A DNA stretch of 64,000 nucleotides from Parasediminibacterium sp051861445 (GTDB lineage: Bacteria; Bacteroidota; Bacteroidia; Chitinophagales; Chitinophagaceae): NCBI GenBank assembly GCA_051861445.1, contig JBHYCS010000007.1:62001-126000 (forward strand). The letters run 5' to 3'. Of the stretch, positions 41,822 through 51,058 are shown piece by piece. The notes beneath the pieces are model-generated. The model saw nothing but the letters and a program-made list of their open reading frames with translations, did no database searches and was not told the DNA's origin. The translations under genes and the position numbers were made by a program. Position 1 is the stretch's first letter; every line of letters starts with the position of its first letter.

Positions 41822-43252
41822 ATGAAATATTCAAAATTATTTATCATATTGCTTTTTTTTACAGCTATAGTTAGTTGTACTAAAAAAAGTTTAGATATTA
41901 CGCCGGAACAAAGTTTATCAGATGTAGCTGCACTTTCAAGCAAAGTCACAGCTCAAAGTGTTTTACTTGGTGTATACAGTACTGCTCAAAGTTTAGATGC
42001 CTTTGGGGCTGGTCCTCAAATTGTAGGAGATTTTCAAGCAGATAATGTTGACTTTGTAGGATCTTTTCCTACGTTGCAAGACATTAAACTTTACAGTACT
42101 TTGTCTACTAATGCTACAGTAGCTGGTTGGTGGCAAGTCCATTATCAACTAATAATACGTGCTAATACTGTAATTAGTAGAGTGCCATCAATTGCAGATC
42201 CTACTTTTACCACAGCAGAAAAAAACCAAATGGTTGCAGAGGCTAAGTTTTTGAGAGCTTTGGCATATTTCCAATTGGCAAATTTGTTCTCACATCCTTA
42301 TCAAATTTCTAATGGAACTAATTTAAGTGTTCCATTAGTTACAGAACCATTTACTGGTGTTATTACTTTACCAGCTAGAGCTACTTTAAATGAAGTTCAT
42401 GCCCAAATCAAAAAAGATCTAGACGAAGCAATAGCAGCTCCACTTCCTGCATCATACACAGCTGCTGCTGACACACGTGGTAGAGCAACTATTGGTGCGG
42501 CTAGAGCATTATTATCAAGATTAGCATTGTATAGAGGAGAATGGGCTGCTGCTGAAAGTGCTGCTAACGCTGTTATAAGTAACACTGCTGTTTATTCGAT
42601 AATTTCAACAGCATATAACTATGGAAGAAATACTAGTGAAGATATATTTTCTTTGCAAATGACTGCTACTGATAATTCAAGAACTGGTTCTGGCGGTTGG
42701 GCAAGTTATTATCGTCCTGCTGCATTAGGCGGTAGAGGTGATTGTCCAATGACTTCAGATTTAGAAGCTGCTTTTCAAGCTGAGCCGGGTGACCGTCGTT
42801 TTGCTTTGGCTGCTCTTGGTGTTGCCGCTGATGGAATTTCAAAAAGATTTACATTGAAATTTCCAGATGCTGTTAATAATACAGATAATTCGCCATTAAT
42901 AAGATTACCTGAAATGTATCTTAATAGAGCTGAAGCATTGGCTCAACGAGATGGGCTAAATCAAACATCAGTAGATTTAATCAATGTTTTAAGAGCTAGA
43001 GCTGGATTGACTAATTTGACTTTATCATCCTTTACTTCGAAACAGGCTTTGATTGATGCTATTTTAAATGAAAGAAGAAAAGAGTTGTGTTTTGAAGGTC
43101 ATCGTAGAATGGATTTATTGAGAAATGGAAAGGCGTTAGCTACAGGTGCATTAGCAAGTGTTTCTGTTCCAGGAGCAGATAAAACAATCATGCCGATTCC
43201 TCAGCGAGAAAGAGATAATAACAAAAATTTAGATCAAAATAAAGGTTACTAG
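41822..43252 (+). CDS. SusD/RagB-family surface lipoprotein (system 1)
   Basis: Surface glycan- or nutrient-binding lipoprotein of 476 residues that caps the SusC channel. Lipobox AIVSC gives the lipidated Cys at residue 19, followed by TKKSLDITPEQSL. SusD blocks include EAKFLRALAYFQLANLF (about 140-156), IRLPEMYLNRAEALAQRDG (about 360-378), ERRKELCFEGHRRMDLLRNG (about 420-439) and the C-terminal IMPIPQRERDNNKNLDQN. TPR-type helices form the scaffold. It ends 27 bp before a strong terminator, so susC-susD form a two-gene unit with no extra lipoprotein. Confidence 0.93.
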   Translation: MKYSKLFIILLFFTAIVSCTKKSLDITPEQSLSDVAALSSKVTAQSVLLGVYSTAQSLDAFGAGPQIVGDFQADNVDFVGSFPTLQDIKLYSTLSTNATVAGWWQVHYQLIIRANTVISRVPSIADPTFTTAEKNQMVAEAKFLRALAYFQLANLFSHPYQISNGTNLSVPLVTEPFTGVITLPARATLNEVHAQIKKDLDEAIAAPLPASYTAAADTRGRATIGAARALLSRLALYRGEWAAAESAANAVISNTAVYSIISTAYNYGRNTSEDIFSLQMTATDNSRTGSGGWASYYRPAALGGRGDCPMTSDLEAAFQAEPGDRRFALAALGVAADGISKRFTLKFPDAVNNTDNSPLIRLPEMYLNRAEALAQRDGLNQTSVDLINVLRARAGLTNLTLSSFTSKQALIDAILNERRKELCFEGHRRMDLLRNGKALATGALASVSVPGADKTIMPIPQRERDNNKNLDQNKGY

Positions 43253-43671
43253 TAGGTTTACCTTTATATAAATAAAAAAGAGGCTGTTTCAGTAGTTGAG
43301 ACAGCCTCTTTTTATTCTAAACTATACATTCATTAATTATTGTATACTTTTCAATTCCAAGAACTTATTTTGTATACGGCACTTTCTGCTTTTGTTTAGC
43401 TAACTTATTTTACATTCTCAAATAATAATTGAATAAATCCAAAAATTTTTTCATAGATTATTAAGTTTACTGTAAGTTAGTTAAAAGTTTTAACAAATTT
43501 AATTTAAATGTTAATAATATTCTAAATGTTTAAATTGTATAAAATCAATGATTAGTATGTTGAAACAATTGTTTTTCTCTTATTTTTTGTTTTTAAGTAG
43601 CTTTTTTTTTGTTTTTCACCTCATATTTGTAATTAACAATTTATTTACATAATCCCCTAATTAAAAACTTT
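43253..43671 (+). promoter_or_regulatory. 419-bp geneless spacer and probable promoter of the second susC
   Basis: After the terminator the spacer is very AT-rich with no coding frame. The near-consensus -7 box CATATTTG (43622-43629) lies 42 bases before the ATG at 43672. No TTG at ideal spacing and no clear operator palindrome are seen. Confidence 0.4.
43274..43315 (+). terminator. Rho-independent terminator after system 1 susD
   Basis: AAAAAAGAGGCTGTTTC, then AGTAGTT, then GAGACAGCCTCTTTTT. A strong stem (GAGGCTGTTTC/GAGACAGCCTC with a wobble) and T-run. The loop-flanking arms are almost the same as in the terminator at 48981. Confidence 0.9.
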
Positions 43672-46600
43672 ATGAGAAAACTCGCCTTAATGGTGATGTG
43701 CTTGTGTGTTAGTTTTATAACTGCATTTGCACAGAACAAAACAGTAAGTGGTAAAGTCTTAGATGAAAAAGGAAATCCTATATCAGGAGTTTCTGTTAAA
43801 GCAAAAGGTTCCACTATAGGAACTGCTACAAATGCTGAAGGTATTTTTCAATTTTCAGTACCCTCTTCAACTAAATCATTAGTATTTTCTTCTGTTGGAT
43901 TTGTTCAGGTAGAAAAAAACGTATCAACATCAGGAGCTTTGACTGTTGTTTTAGTTAGTAAGTCAGAAAATTTAGATGATGTGGTTGTTACGGGATATCA
44001 AACGATTAAAAAGAGAGATGTTTCAGCTGCTATATCTAGGATCGGTGGTGACCAAATTGATAATCTGCCTATTGCAAACTTCGCCCAAGCAGCTCAAGGT
44101 CGTGTAGCGGGTGTTGCAATAGCTGCTGCTAATGGTGTACCAGGTGGTGCTTTAAGCGTTGTTATAAGAGGTGTTGGCTCTATCAGTGCAGGAACAACTC
44201 CTTTATATGTAGTTGATGGAGTACAAATAAATACAGGTGCTGGATCTATCAATACTCAAAACAATCCTTTAAATTTCTTAAATCCAAATGATATTGAATC
44301 AATTGAAATTTTAAAAGATGCCGCAGCTGCTTCTATATATGGTGCAAAAGCTGGAAATGGAGTAGTTTTAGTTACTACAAAAAAAGGAAAATCTGGAAAA
44401 CCTAAGTTTACAGTAAATAGCTATCTTGGTCAATCTCAAGCTTTAAGATTATTACCCGTTTTAAATACACAAGATTGGTACAAAGTACGTTATGAAGCAT
44501 TAGCCAATGCCAATCCTCGTTTAGATTCTCTTGGAATTAGTCCAACAGTATTCAGTAATTTAGGATTACCTGGCACAACACGTAAAGGTGCATTAGATAG
44601 TTTACCTACATATGATTGGCAAAATGAAACTTTTGGTGTTGGTAGAATTCAAAATGTAGATTTTTCAATGTCAGGAGGAGGTCAAAATTTAAGTTATTAT
44701 GTTTCAGGATCTTATTCAAAACAAGAAGCATTCATTGCACCAACAGATTTTACTAGATCGGCATTATTATCAAAGTTAAGTTATAAAATTAACGATAAGC
44801 TTACACTCGATCAATCTACTAGTTTAAGTTACGTAAAACAATTAGCTCCATATAGTATCGGCAGTACAGGTTTTGGTAATCCTGCTTATTCTGCAGGTAT
44901 GATTTTACCTATCAATCCATTTTATAATTCTGATGGAACGTATTTTGGTTTACCTTCTAGTACTACTCCTATGGTTGGTACATTCAATCATAATATATTA
45001 GCTGTAGGTGATTATGTAAAATATAACACAAAAACTAGTCAAATTGTAGCAAATGCTGTTCTAACATATAAACCTACTGCTAATATTACGTTTAGATCAT
45101 TAGTAGGATTGGATTATAGATTAACTCAAGATCAACGATATCAAGATCCAAGAGTTAACGATGCGTTTGCTGTAAATGGTAGACTTTCAACTCAAAGTGA
45201 TTGGAACACCAATTTTATAACAACAAATACTGTTGCATATAAAACAAAGTTTAATCAAGTGCATGATTTAGATTTACTAGGTGGAGTTGAGTTTAGAAAA
45301 GATGTAAATGAATGGTTTCAGGCAGATGGACAAACTTTTCCTTCTTCGCAGTTACAATATTTAAGTGCTTCAGCAATACCGGTTTCTGTATCAGGTGCAT
45401 GGAGTGGTAGTGCAAATTTTTCTCAATTTGCTAAAGTGGGATATAAATATGATAATAAATATATTTTTAATTACACAGTTAGAAGAGACGGTTCTAGCAG
45501 ATTTGGTCAAAATAAAAAATACGCACTTTTCCAATCTGTACAATTTGCATGGAATGCAAAGGAAGAGAGCTTCTTAAAAAATATAAATGATATTACAGAT
45601 TTAAGACTTAGATTCTCTTATGGACAAAGTGGTAATGATCAAATTGGTAATAATCTGTTTGACGCGTTATATAGCCCGGCAAGGATTTATGGTAGCCAAT
45701 CAGCGTTAAATCCTTCACAACTACCTAACCCAGATTTAACTTGGGAAACAAGAGAAGAAAGTAACATTGGTTTAGATCTTTCTTTATTCAAGAATAGACT
45801 TTCGTTTGTAGTAGATTTATATACACGTACTAATAAAAATCTTTTACTTAGTCGTCCTTTGTATTCTACTACTGGTTTTGGCTCAATTACACAAAACTTT
45901 GGTAGTGTACAAAATAGAGGTATAGAAATTTTGGTAGAAGGAAAGCCAATTGACGGAAAATTCAAATGGAAAACTAGCTTCAATATTGCTTTTCAAGAAA
46001 ATCAGGTTACAAAATTATATGACGGATTACAAGTATTACCAAGTGATAATTCAATTCGTGTTGGAGTACCGTTGGGTTCATTTTTCTCAAGTGAATGGGC
46101 TGGTGTAAATCCAGCAACTGGAATGGGAATGTGGTATGATATAAATGGAAACATAACTTATAACCCACAAGCTGCGGATAGAAAAATTATCGGTAGTATT
46201 TTCCCTACTGCTTTTGGTGGGTGGACAAACAGTTTTTCATACAAAGGATTTAGTCTCGAAGTGTTTTTTCAATATGAATATGGAAGAACAAGACAAGATG
46301 GTCAATATGCACAAATGATGCGTATGGGTGGAGCTACTGTAAATCAATTACAATCAGGTTTTGATGAAAGATGGCAAAAACCTGGTGATGTTGCGACTGC
46401 ACCAAGACCATTTAATGGGTTAGCTGATTTTAACAGTGCTGCATGGGGGAGTGGATCAAGATACTTGTTTAAAACAGATTATATCAGATTAAAGCAATTA
46501 ACATTAAGTTACGATTTTGATGCTAAAATGTTAAAAAAATCAAAACTAGAAGGTGCTAGAGTATTTGTACAAGGTCTTAATTTATGGACTTATACAAAAT

Positions 46601-46692
46601 GGACAGGGTATGATCCTGAATTTACAGGTGACAACTTTGGTATCATTCCACAATCAAAAAATTTAACACTAGGAATTCAAGTAAGATTTTAA
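43672..46692 (+). CDS. SusC/RagA-family TonB-linked outer-membrane transporter (system 2)
   Basis: Outer-membrane TonB-dependent channel of 1006 residues, paralogous to the system 1 SusC but clearly divergent. The signal peptide ends ITAFAQ (about 21). The carboxypeptidase-regulatory-like domain SGKVLDEKGNPISGVSVKAK, hallmark LDDVVVTGYQTIKKRDV (about 102-118), plug (VAGVAIAAANGVPGGALSVV, PNDIESIEILKDAAAASIYG) and barrel ending NLTLGIQVRF are in place. TGYQ replaces the common VGYG. The SusD partner starts 4 bp after the stop, showing tight coupling. The substrate is not visible. Confidence 0.95.
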   Translation: MRKLALMVMCLCVSFITAFAQNKTVSGKVLDEKGNPISGVSVKAKGSTIGTATNAEGIFQFSVPSSTKSLVFSSVGFVQVEKNVSTSGALTVVLVSKSENLDDVVVTGYQTIKKRDVSAAISRIGGDQIDNLPIANFAQAAQGRVAGVAIAAANGVPGGALSVVIRGVGSISAGTTPLYVVDGVQINTGAGSINTQNNPLNFLNPNDIESIEILKDAAAASIYGAKAGNGVVLVTTKKGKSGKPKFTVNSYLGQSQALRLLPVLNTQDWYKVRYEALANANPRLDSLGISPTVFSNLGLPGTTRKGALDSLPTYDWQNETFGVGRIQNVDFSMSGGGQNLSYYVSGSYSKQEAFIAPTDFTRSALLSKLSYKINDKLTLDQSTSLSYVKQLAPYSIGSTGFGNPAYSAGMILPINPFYNSDGTYFGLPSSTTPMVGTFNHNILAVGDYVKYNTKTSQIVANAVLTYKPTANITFRSLVGLDYRLTQDQRYQDPRVNDAFAVNGRLSTQSDWNTNFITTNTVAYKTKFNQVHDLDLLGGVEFRKDVNEWFQADGQTFPSSQLQYLSASAIPVSVSGAWSGSANFSQFAKVGYKYDNKYIFNYTVRRDGSSRFGQNKKYALFQSVQFAWNAKEESFLKNINDITDLRLRFSYGQSGNDQIGNNLFDALYSPARIYGSQSALNPSQLPNPDLTWETREESNIGLDLSLFKNRLSFVVDLYTRTNKNLLLSRPLYSTTGFGSITQNFGSVQNRGIEILVEGKPIDGKFKWKTSFNIAFQENQVTKLYDGLQVLPSDNSIRVGVPLGSFFSSEWAGVNPATGMGMWYDINGNITYNPQAADRKIIGSIFPTAFGGWTNSFSYKGFSLEVFFQYEYGRTRQDGQYAQMMRMGGATVNQLQSGFDERWQKPGDVATAPRPFNGLADFNSAAWGSGSRYLFKTDYIRLKQLTLSYDFDAKMLKKSKLEGARVFVQGLNLWTYTKWTGYDPEFTGDNFGIIPQSKNLTLGIQVRF

Positions 46693-46696
46693 AACT

Positions 46697-48208
46697 ATGA
46701 AAATGAAAAAATATATTATAATAATATTGGCAGGTGTTAGTTTTTTATCTAACACCTCTTGTAAAAAACAACTTGAAATTGAGTCACGTAATTCACTTCC
46801 TGCTGACTTAGTTCTAATCAATAAAAGTGGAATTAATGCTGCAACAAATTCGGTTTATTCTGTTTTAAAAAGCGAAAGATTATATGGACGGGATTTGCTT
46901 TCTGTATCTGAAGCTATGGCTGATGTTGCTTTGGCTAATGGTAGATCTAGTAGACTTTTAGGTGAAAATAGAAATACCGCTTTGTCAAATATGGCAAATT
47001 GGGGTACTTCTTATGGAGCTTTAAATGAGATTAATTTAATTTTAGAAGCACTCCCTGGAATTCAAGATGCAACTACAGCTGAAAAAAACACTTTTGAAGG
47101 AGAATTAAAGTTTTTAAGGGCTCTCTATCATTTCGATTTAGTTAAGAATTATGCTTATATACCAACATTTGTAGTTCCTAGTCAAGACAGGGGGGGCATA
47201 GTATTGAGTATTAAAGGTATAATTAATCCAGATTCTGCAAAGTTATACAGACCAAGAAGAGCCTCAATTACAGAAACATATAATCAAATAATGTCTGATT
47301 TGTATGCAAGTTCAGCATTGTTGTCAAATGTAAATAGAGGTCTTAATTATGCAAATAAGAGAGCAGCTCTTGCGTTAGCTTCAAGAGTTTCATTATATCA
47401 GGGAAATTGGCAAAGGGCAGATTCTTTCGCAACTGCCGCTATTGCAGCTACAGGTGTTGGTCAAATGACAACTACTTCTAATTACAATAGTGGATGGAGA
47501 GCAAAGGATCATCCTGAAGCAATATTTCAAGTTTGGTATTCAATATTAGCAGAAAATCTAGGTGTTAACACTTCTCTTGCTGCAACTCATACAACTTTAT
47601 CAGCTTTAGGTGCATTTGCTGGTGTTCGTCAAGGACAAGGTGATTTAGTACCTAATAATTTTCTTTTAACTCAATTAGGTATTTCAGGTTTCCCTGCAGC
47701 GCTAGTTACATCTAATAATCCTCCACCAACTTTGACTTATAGTTCAGATGTACGAAATACGATTTTTGAGTGGGGGGCCAACGCTTCTGGCAGATATGTT
47801 GAATGTACCAAATGGATGGGAAAAGCTGGTGGACCAAACTGGGACAATACAGTAGTTATACGTGTACCTGAACTTTATTTAAATAGAGCTGAGGCTCGCT
47901 ATCAATTAGGCGATCAAGCTGGTGCTTGGGCAGACTTAAATTTCATTAGACAAAATAGAATCGTTGGATTTGTTGCACCTACAACTCCATTGACTGGTCA
48001 GGCATTACTTGACGAAATTTTGCGTCAAAGAATGCTTGAGTTTGCATTTGAAGGTTATCGTTTTTATGATTTAAAGCGTTATGGTTTAACAATAACAAAG
48101 ACAAATCCAGTTGTAAGTTTACCTGCAACAGATTTTCGTATTTTACCACGTATACCAATTGCAGAGATTGATGGTAATCCAAACATGATTCAAAATTTTG
48201 GTTATTAA
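46697..48208 (+). CDS. SusD/RagB-family surface lipoprotein (system 2)
   Basis: Surface lipoprotein of 503 residues, partner of the SusC just upstream. Lipobox SNTSC gives the lipidated Cys at about residue 22, followed by KKQLEIESRNSLP. SusD blocks are LKFLRALYHFDLVKNYAYIP (about 136-155), VVIRVPELYLNRAEARYQLG (about 390-409), LRQRMLEFAFEGYRFYDLKR (about 440-459) and the terminal IDGNPNMIQNFGY. A large central insertion (about 180-360) presumably shapes the ligand site. The alternative Met at residue 3 would not change the mature protein. A small lipoprotein gene follows after 81 bp in the same unit. Confidence 0.93.
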   Translation: MKMKKYIIIILAGVSFLSNTSCKKQLEIESRNSLPADLVLINKSGINAATNSVYSVLKSERLYGRDLLSVSEAMADVALANGRSSRLLGENRNTALSNMANWGTSYGALNEINLILEALPGIQDATTAEKNTFEGELKFLRALYHFDLVKNYAYIPTFVVPSQDRGGIVLSIKGIINPDSAKLYRPRRASITETYNQIMSDLYASSALLSNVNRGLNYANKRAALALASRVSLYQGNWQRADSFATAAIAATGVGQMTTTSNYNSGWRAKDHPEAIFQVWYSILAENLGVNTSLAATHTTLSALGAFAGVRQGQGDLVPNNFLLTQLGISGFPAALVTSNNPPPTLTYSSDVRNTIFEWGANASGRYVECTKWMGKAGGPNWDNTVVIRVPELYLNRAEARYQLGDQAGAWADLNFIRQNRIVGFVAPTTPLTGQALLDEILRQRMLEFAFEGYRFYDLKRYGLTITKTNPVVSLPATDFRILPRIPIAEIDGNPNMIQNFGY

Positions 48209-48289
48209 TTTATTCATCTTAAATAAATAGCAAACCTGAATATTTAGTAACTTCAGTTTTACTTGAAATTGACTTTAAAAGTTATAAAA

Positions 48290-48961
48290 ATGAAAAAAAC
48301 AACTATATATAGTTTATTCTTAATTATCATTTCCTTTCAAACAGGCTGTATTAAGCAAATTGAAAAGAAATATGATGGAAATGTTGTAGCAGAAATTGAT
48401 GCCGCTGTATTAAATTCAAACGCAACAGGAGTAGCTTACCCAATCATTGCAAGACATCCTAGAGGCGGTCTGCCTTTAAACACTACTAATTCTGCCACTT
48501 CTTGTAAAATTCCACAAGCTGACTCTACTTTGAGAAGAATTGGTAGGCAAATTGAAATTCGAATTAATTTAGTTGGTGCTCAATCTTCAACTGATAGAAC
48601 TGTAGGATATCGATTAATTGCGTCTCCTATAACTTCATTCTCATTTCCAGCTACAGTTGCTTCAATTACAACTGCTGCTTCTTGCTCTAATCCTAATGTT
48701 GTTTTCGCTGCTCAAACACCAGCAGCTGCAGCAGCAACTTTAACAGTGTCGGATGCTGTTGCAGGAACACATTTCGGAATGTTATCAGGAAAAATTACAA
48801 TTCCTGCTAATTCTTCTTTTGGTACTTTAACTATTCCTTTATTAGCTGGAACGGCATCTCCTGGAACAGCAAGATTTATCGGCATTCAATTAGATTCAAC
48901 AGGAACTGTATTACCTTCTTTAAATTACAGAACATTAGGACTTGTAGTGGATCAACGGTAA
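48290..48961 (+). CDS. small lipoprotein downstream of SusC/D system 2 (SusE-position, unknown)
   Basis: Predicted lipoprotein of 223 residues from the ATG at 48290, which gives a proper signal peptide (KKTTIYSLFLIIISF, lipobox QTGC). An upstream in-frame ATG at 48263 only adds a basic leader. It contains a beta-rich domain with AVAGTHFGMLSGKITIPANS and RFIGIQLDSTGTVLPSLNYR, similar in style to DUF4843/DUF1735-type accessory proteins seen after SusD genes. It probably sits on the outer membrane and helps the SusC/D complex of system 2. I do not recognise a specific family with certainty. Confidence 0.7.
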   Translation: MKKTTIYSLFLIIISFQTGCIKQIEKKYDGNVVAEIDAAVLNSNATGVAYPIIARHPRGGLPLNTTNSATSCKIPQADSTLRRIGRQIEIRINLVGAQSSTDRTVGYRLIASPITSFSFPATVASITTAASCSNPNVVFAAQTPAAAAATLTVSDAVAGTHFGMLSGKITIPANSSFGTLTIPLLAGTASPGTARFIGIQLDSTGTVLPSLNYRTLGLVVDQR

Positions 48962-48980
48962 TTTTTATATCTTTTTCTGA

Positions 48981-49013
48981 AGAGGCTGTTTCACCAGAAA
49001 CGGCCTCTTTTTT
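48981..49013 (+). terminator. Rho-independent terminator after the system 2 operon
   Basis: AGAGGCTGTTTC, loop ACCA, GAAACGGCCTCTTTTTT. An 11-bp stem with one G-T pair, followed by a T-run. It closely resembles the terminator at 43274. Confidence 0.9.
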
Positions 49014-49073
49014 ATTCCCCAAACTTATTCCTTACCTTTACTTTACCCGTTGCAAAACGGCAAATCAATTATT

Positions 49074-50237
49074 ATGGCTAAACATGCATTTGAAAAGTTT
49101 ATGAATTCTGAACCCACAGGGGCAAAGAAAAAAGAAATGGTAAAAGTTGAAAAACGAAATGCCAAAAAAGAAGCAAAAGCAATTGGAGATCTAAAGCGTC
49201 AAGAAAAATGGGAAAAGCTACATGGTGTAGTGAAAGAAAATCCCAATAATGGTTTTTCAAAAAAGAGCGAAAAGAAGATTGATAAAAAAGATATTCATTC
49301 CAGAAAAAATTTTTCTAGCAATTCAGTCTCAGAAAATAATTATACTCCAAAAGAAAAGAACAAACGATTTTCTTCTAATCAAAAATTTTCAAAAAACTAC
49401 GTAAGAAGTAATAGTGACAAATACTTTAAGCCTGAAACTGGAACTTCAAAAAAAGAGGCAGAAGCTACAAACATAGAAATGCCACTTAATAAATACATTG
49501 CTCATGCAGGAGTTTGTGGTAGAAGAGAAGCGGCAGAATTGGTAAAACAAGGATTGGTTACTGTGAACGGTGATATTATATATGAACCAGGTTATAAAGT
49601 ACTTGCCAAAGATGAAATTCAGCTAAAAGGCAAACGTTTATTTATTCAGAAAAACTTGGTATATATTCTTTTGAACAAGCCTAAAGACTATATCACTACT
49701 TCTGCCGATCCTAATGGTAGAAAAACAGTTTTAGATTTATTGAAAGATGCCACACCAGAACGTGTTTATCCAGTAGGTAGATTGGATAGAAATACCACAG
49801 GCGTATTGCTATTAACGAACGATGGTGAATTGGCACAGAAATTAACACATCCAAGTTATCAAATCAAAAAAGTGTATGCTGTTAGACTAGATAAGCCGAT
49901 TACCAAAAAAGACTTCGATGCAATTATTGCTGGCTTAACATTAGAAGACGGATTTATTCAACCAGATATGCTTGCGTATAGCGATGCAAAAGATAAAACG
50001 CAGTTAGGTATTGAAATTCATAGTGGTAAAAACAGAATTGTGAGAAGAATTTTTGAGCATTTGGGTTATGAAGTAAAAAATTTAGATAGGGTAATGTTTG
50101 CTAATCTTACTAAAAAAAATGTAGAGAGAGGAAATTGGCGTTTTTTAAATCAGCATGAAATTAGAGCTTTGAAATTCTTGAATCAAAGTTTCACGAAAAA
50201 GCCAATTTCAGAGGAAAATACTTTCACTACCGATTAA
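49074..50237 (+). CDS. RluB/RsuA-family pseudouridine synthase with long basic N-terminus
   Basis: RNA-modifying enzyme of 387 residues converting uridine to pseudouridine in rRNA. The ATG at 49074 is preferred to one 24 bases upstream. Residues about 1-135 are a Lys/Ser/Asn-rich disordered extension (RNAKKEAKAIGDLKRQEKWE), probably RNA-binding. An S4 domain follows (MPLNKYIAHAGVCGRREAAE, about 137-156), then the catalytic domain with VYPVGRLDRNTTGVLLLTND (about 233-252), whose Asp is the catalytic nucleophile, and KNRIVRRIFEHLGYEVKNLD. RluB (23S U2605) is the likely activity, but RsuA-type cannot be excluded. Confidence 0.9.
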   Translation: MAKHAFEKFMNSEPTGAKKKEMVKVEKRNAKKEAKAIGDLKRQEKWEKLHGVVKENPNNGFSKKSEKKIDKKDIHSRKNFSSNSVSENNYTPKEKNKRFSSNQKFSKNYVRSNSDKYFKPETGTSKKEAEATNIEMPLNKYIAHAGVCGRREAAELVKQGLVTVNGDIIYEPGYKVLAKDEIQLKGKRLFIQKNLVYILLNKPKDYITTSADPNGRKTVLDLLKDATPERVYPVGRLDRNTTGVLLLTNDGELAQKLTHPSYQIKKVYAVRLDKPITKKDFDAIIAGLTLEDGFIQPDMLAYSDAKDKTQLGIEIHSGKNRIVRRIFEHLGYEVKNLDRVMFANLTKKNVERGNWRFLNQHEIRALKFLNQSFTKKPISEENTFTTD

Positions 50238-50275
50238 ATCAGTTGATACTTTTTTCGTAAGAAATTCATTACAAT

Positions 50276-50995
50276 ATGACACCCCTAGAAATTATTTTCG
50301 AAAACGATAATTTTATAGCTATCAATAAACCTTCTGGTATGCTTTCAATACCTGATAGAATGCAAAGTGAGGTATCTTTAAAAGACATTCTTTTAAAAAA
50401 GTATACCCAAATTTATACTGTACACCGCTTAGATAAAGATACGAGTGGTGTAATTGTATTTGCGAAAGATGAGGTAACTCATAAACAATTATCAATGTTG
50501 TTTGAAGGTAGAGAGGTAAAAAAATTCTATTATGGATTGGTAAATGGTAGTTTATTAAATGCCACAGGTACCATTGAAACAGGCATAATGGAACACCCTG
50601 CAAAAAATGGCACAATGATTACCCATGTTAAAGGGAAACTTGCGGTTACAGATTATGAAGTAGTAGAAAATTTTAGAACCTATTCTTGGATAAAATATCA
50701 AATCCACACAGGAAGAACACATCAAATTAGAGTGCATTCAAAACATATAGGCAACAGTATTGCATGTGATAATTTATATGGTGATGGAAAACCTATTTTC
50801 ATTTCATCACTTAAAAAAAATTATCATTTATCTAAACGAGAAGATGAAGAAAAACCAATTTTAAATAGATTGGCATTACACGCAGCTAATCTTTCTTTTA
50901 GTTTAAATAATGAACATTTTGAGTTAGAAGCTGCTTTGCCCAAAGATTTAAGAGCATTATTGCAGCAATTGAGAAAATGGAAAAAATCGAATTAA
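50276..50995 (+). CDS. RluA-family pseudouridine synthase
   Basis: Second pseudouridine synthase, 239 residues, of the RluA family without an S4 domain. IIFENDNFIAINKPSGMLSI (about 5-24) is the opening block, YTVHRLDKDTSGVIVFAKDE (about 48-67) holds the catalytic Asp, and IHTGRTHQIRVHSKHIGN (about 142-159) is the conserved substrate-binding block. The last third (NRLALHAANLSF) completes the fold. It could act on 23S rRNA or tRNA; the site is not predictable from sequence. It is 38 bp downstream of the RluB-like gene, so the two may be co-transcribed. Confidence 0.92.
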   Translation: MTPLEIIFENDNFIAINKPSGMLSIPDRMQSEVSLKDILLKKYTQIYTVHRLDKDTSGVIVFAKDEVTHKQLSMLFEGREVKKFYYGLVNGSLLNATGTIETGIMEHPAKNGTMITHVKGKLAVTDYEVVENFRTYSWIKYQIHTGRTHQIRVHSKHIGNSIACDNLYGDGKPIFISSLKKNYHLSKREDEEKPILNRLALHAANLSFSLNNEHFELEAALPKDLRALLQQLRKWKKSN

Positions 50996-51000
50996 ACTAT

Positions 51001-51038
51001 AACGCCTTATCATTTAATTAAAATTGATAAGGCGTTTT
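51001..51038. terminator. bidirectional terminator between RluA-like and lipoprotein genes
   Basis: AACGCCTTATCA, a T/A-rich loop, then TTGATAAGGCGTT. A long perfect stem with T-runs on the plus strand and a weaker one on the minus strand. It sits between convergent genes ending at 50995 and 51059. Confidence 0.85.
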
Positions 51039-51058
51039 AGTTTTCTACAAGTTATATG

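Noticed and set aside
38816..48961. SusC/D systems as the uptake part of the glycan island
   Set aside because: About 10 kb of core genes and terminators separate them, and no glycosidase is next to them; a functional link is possible but not supported here.
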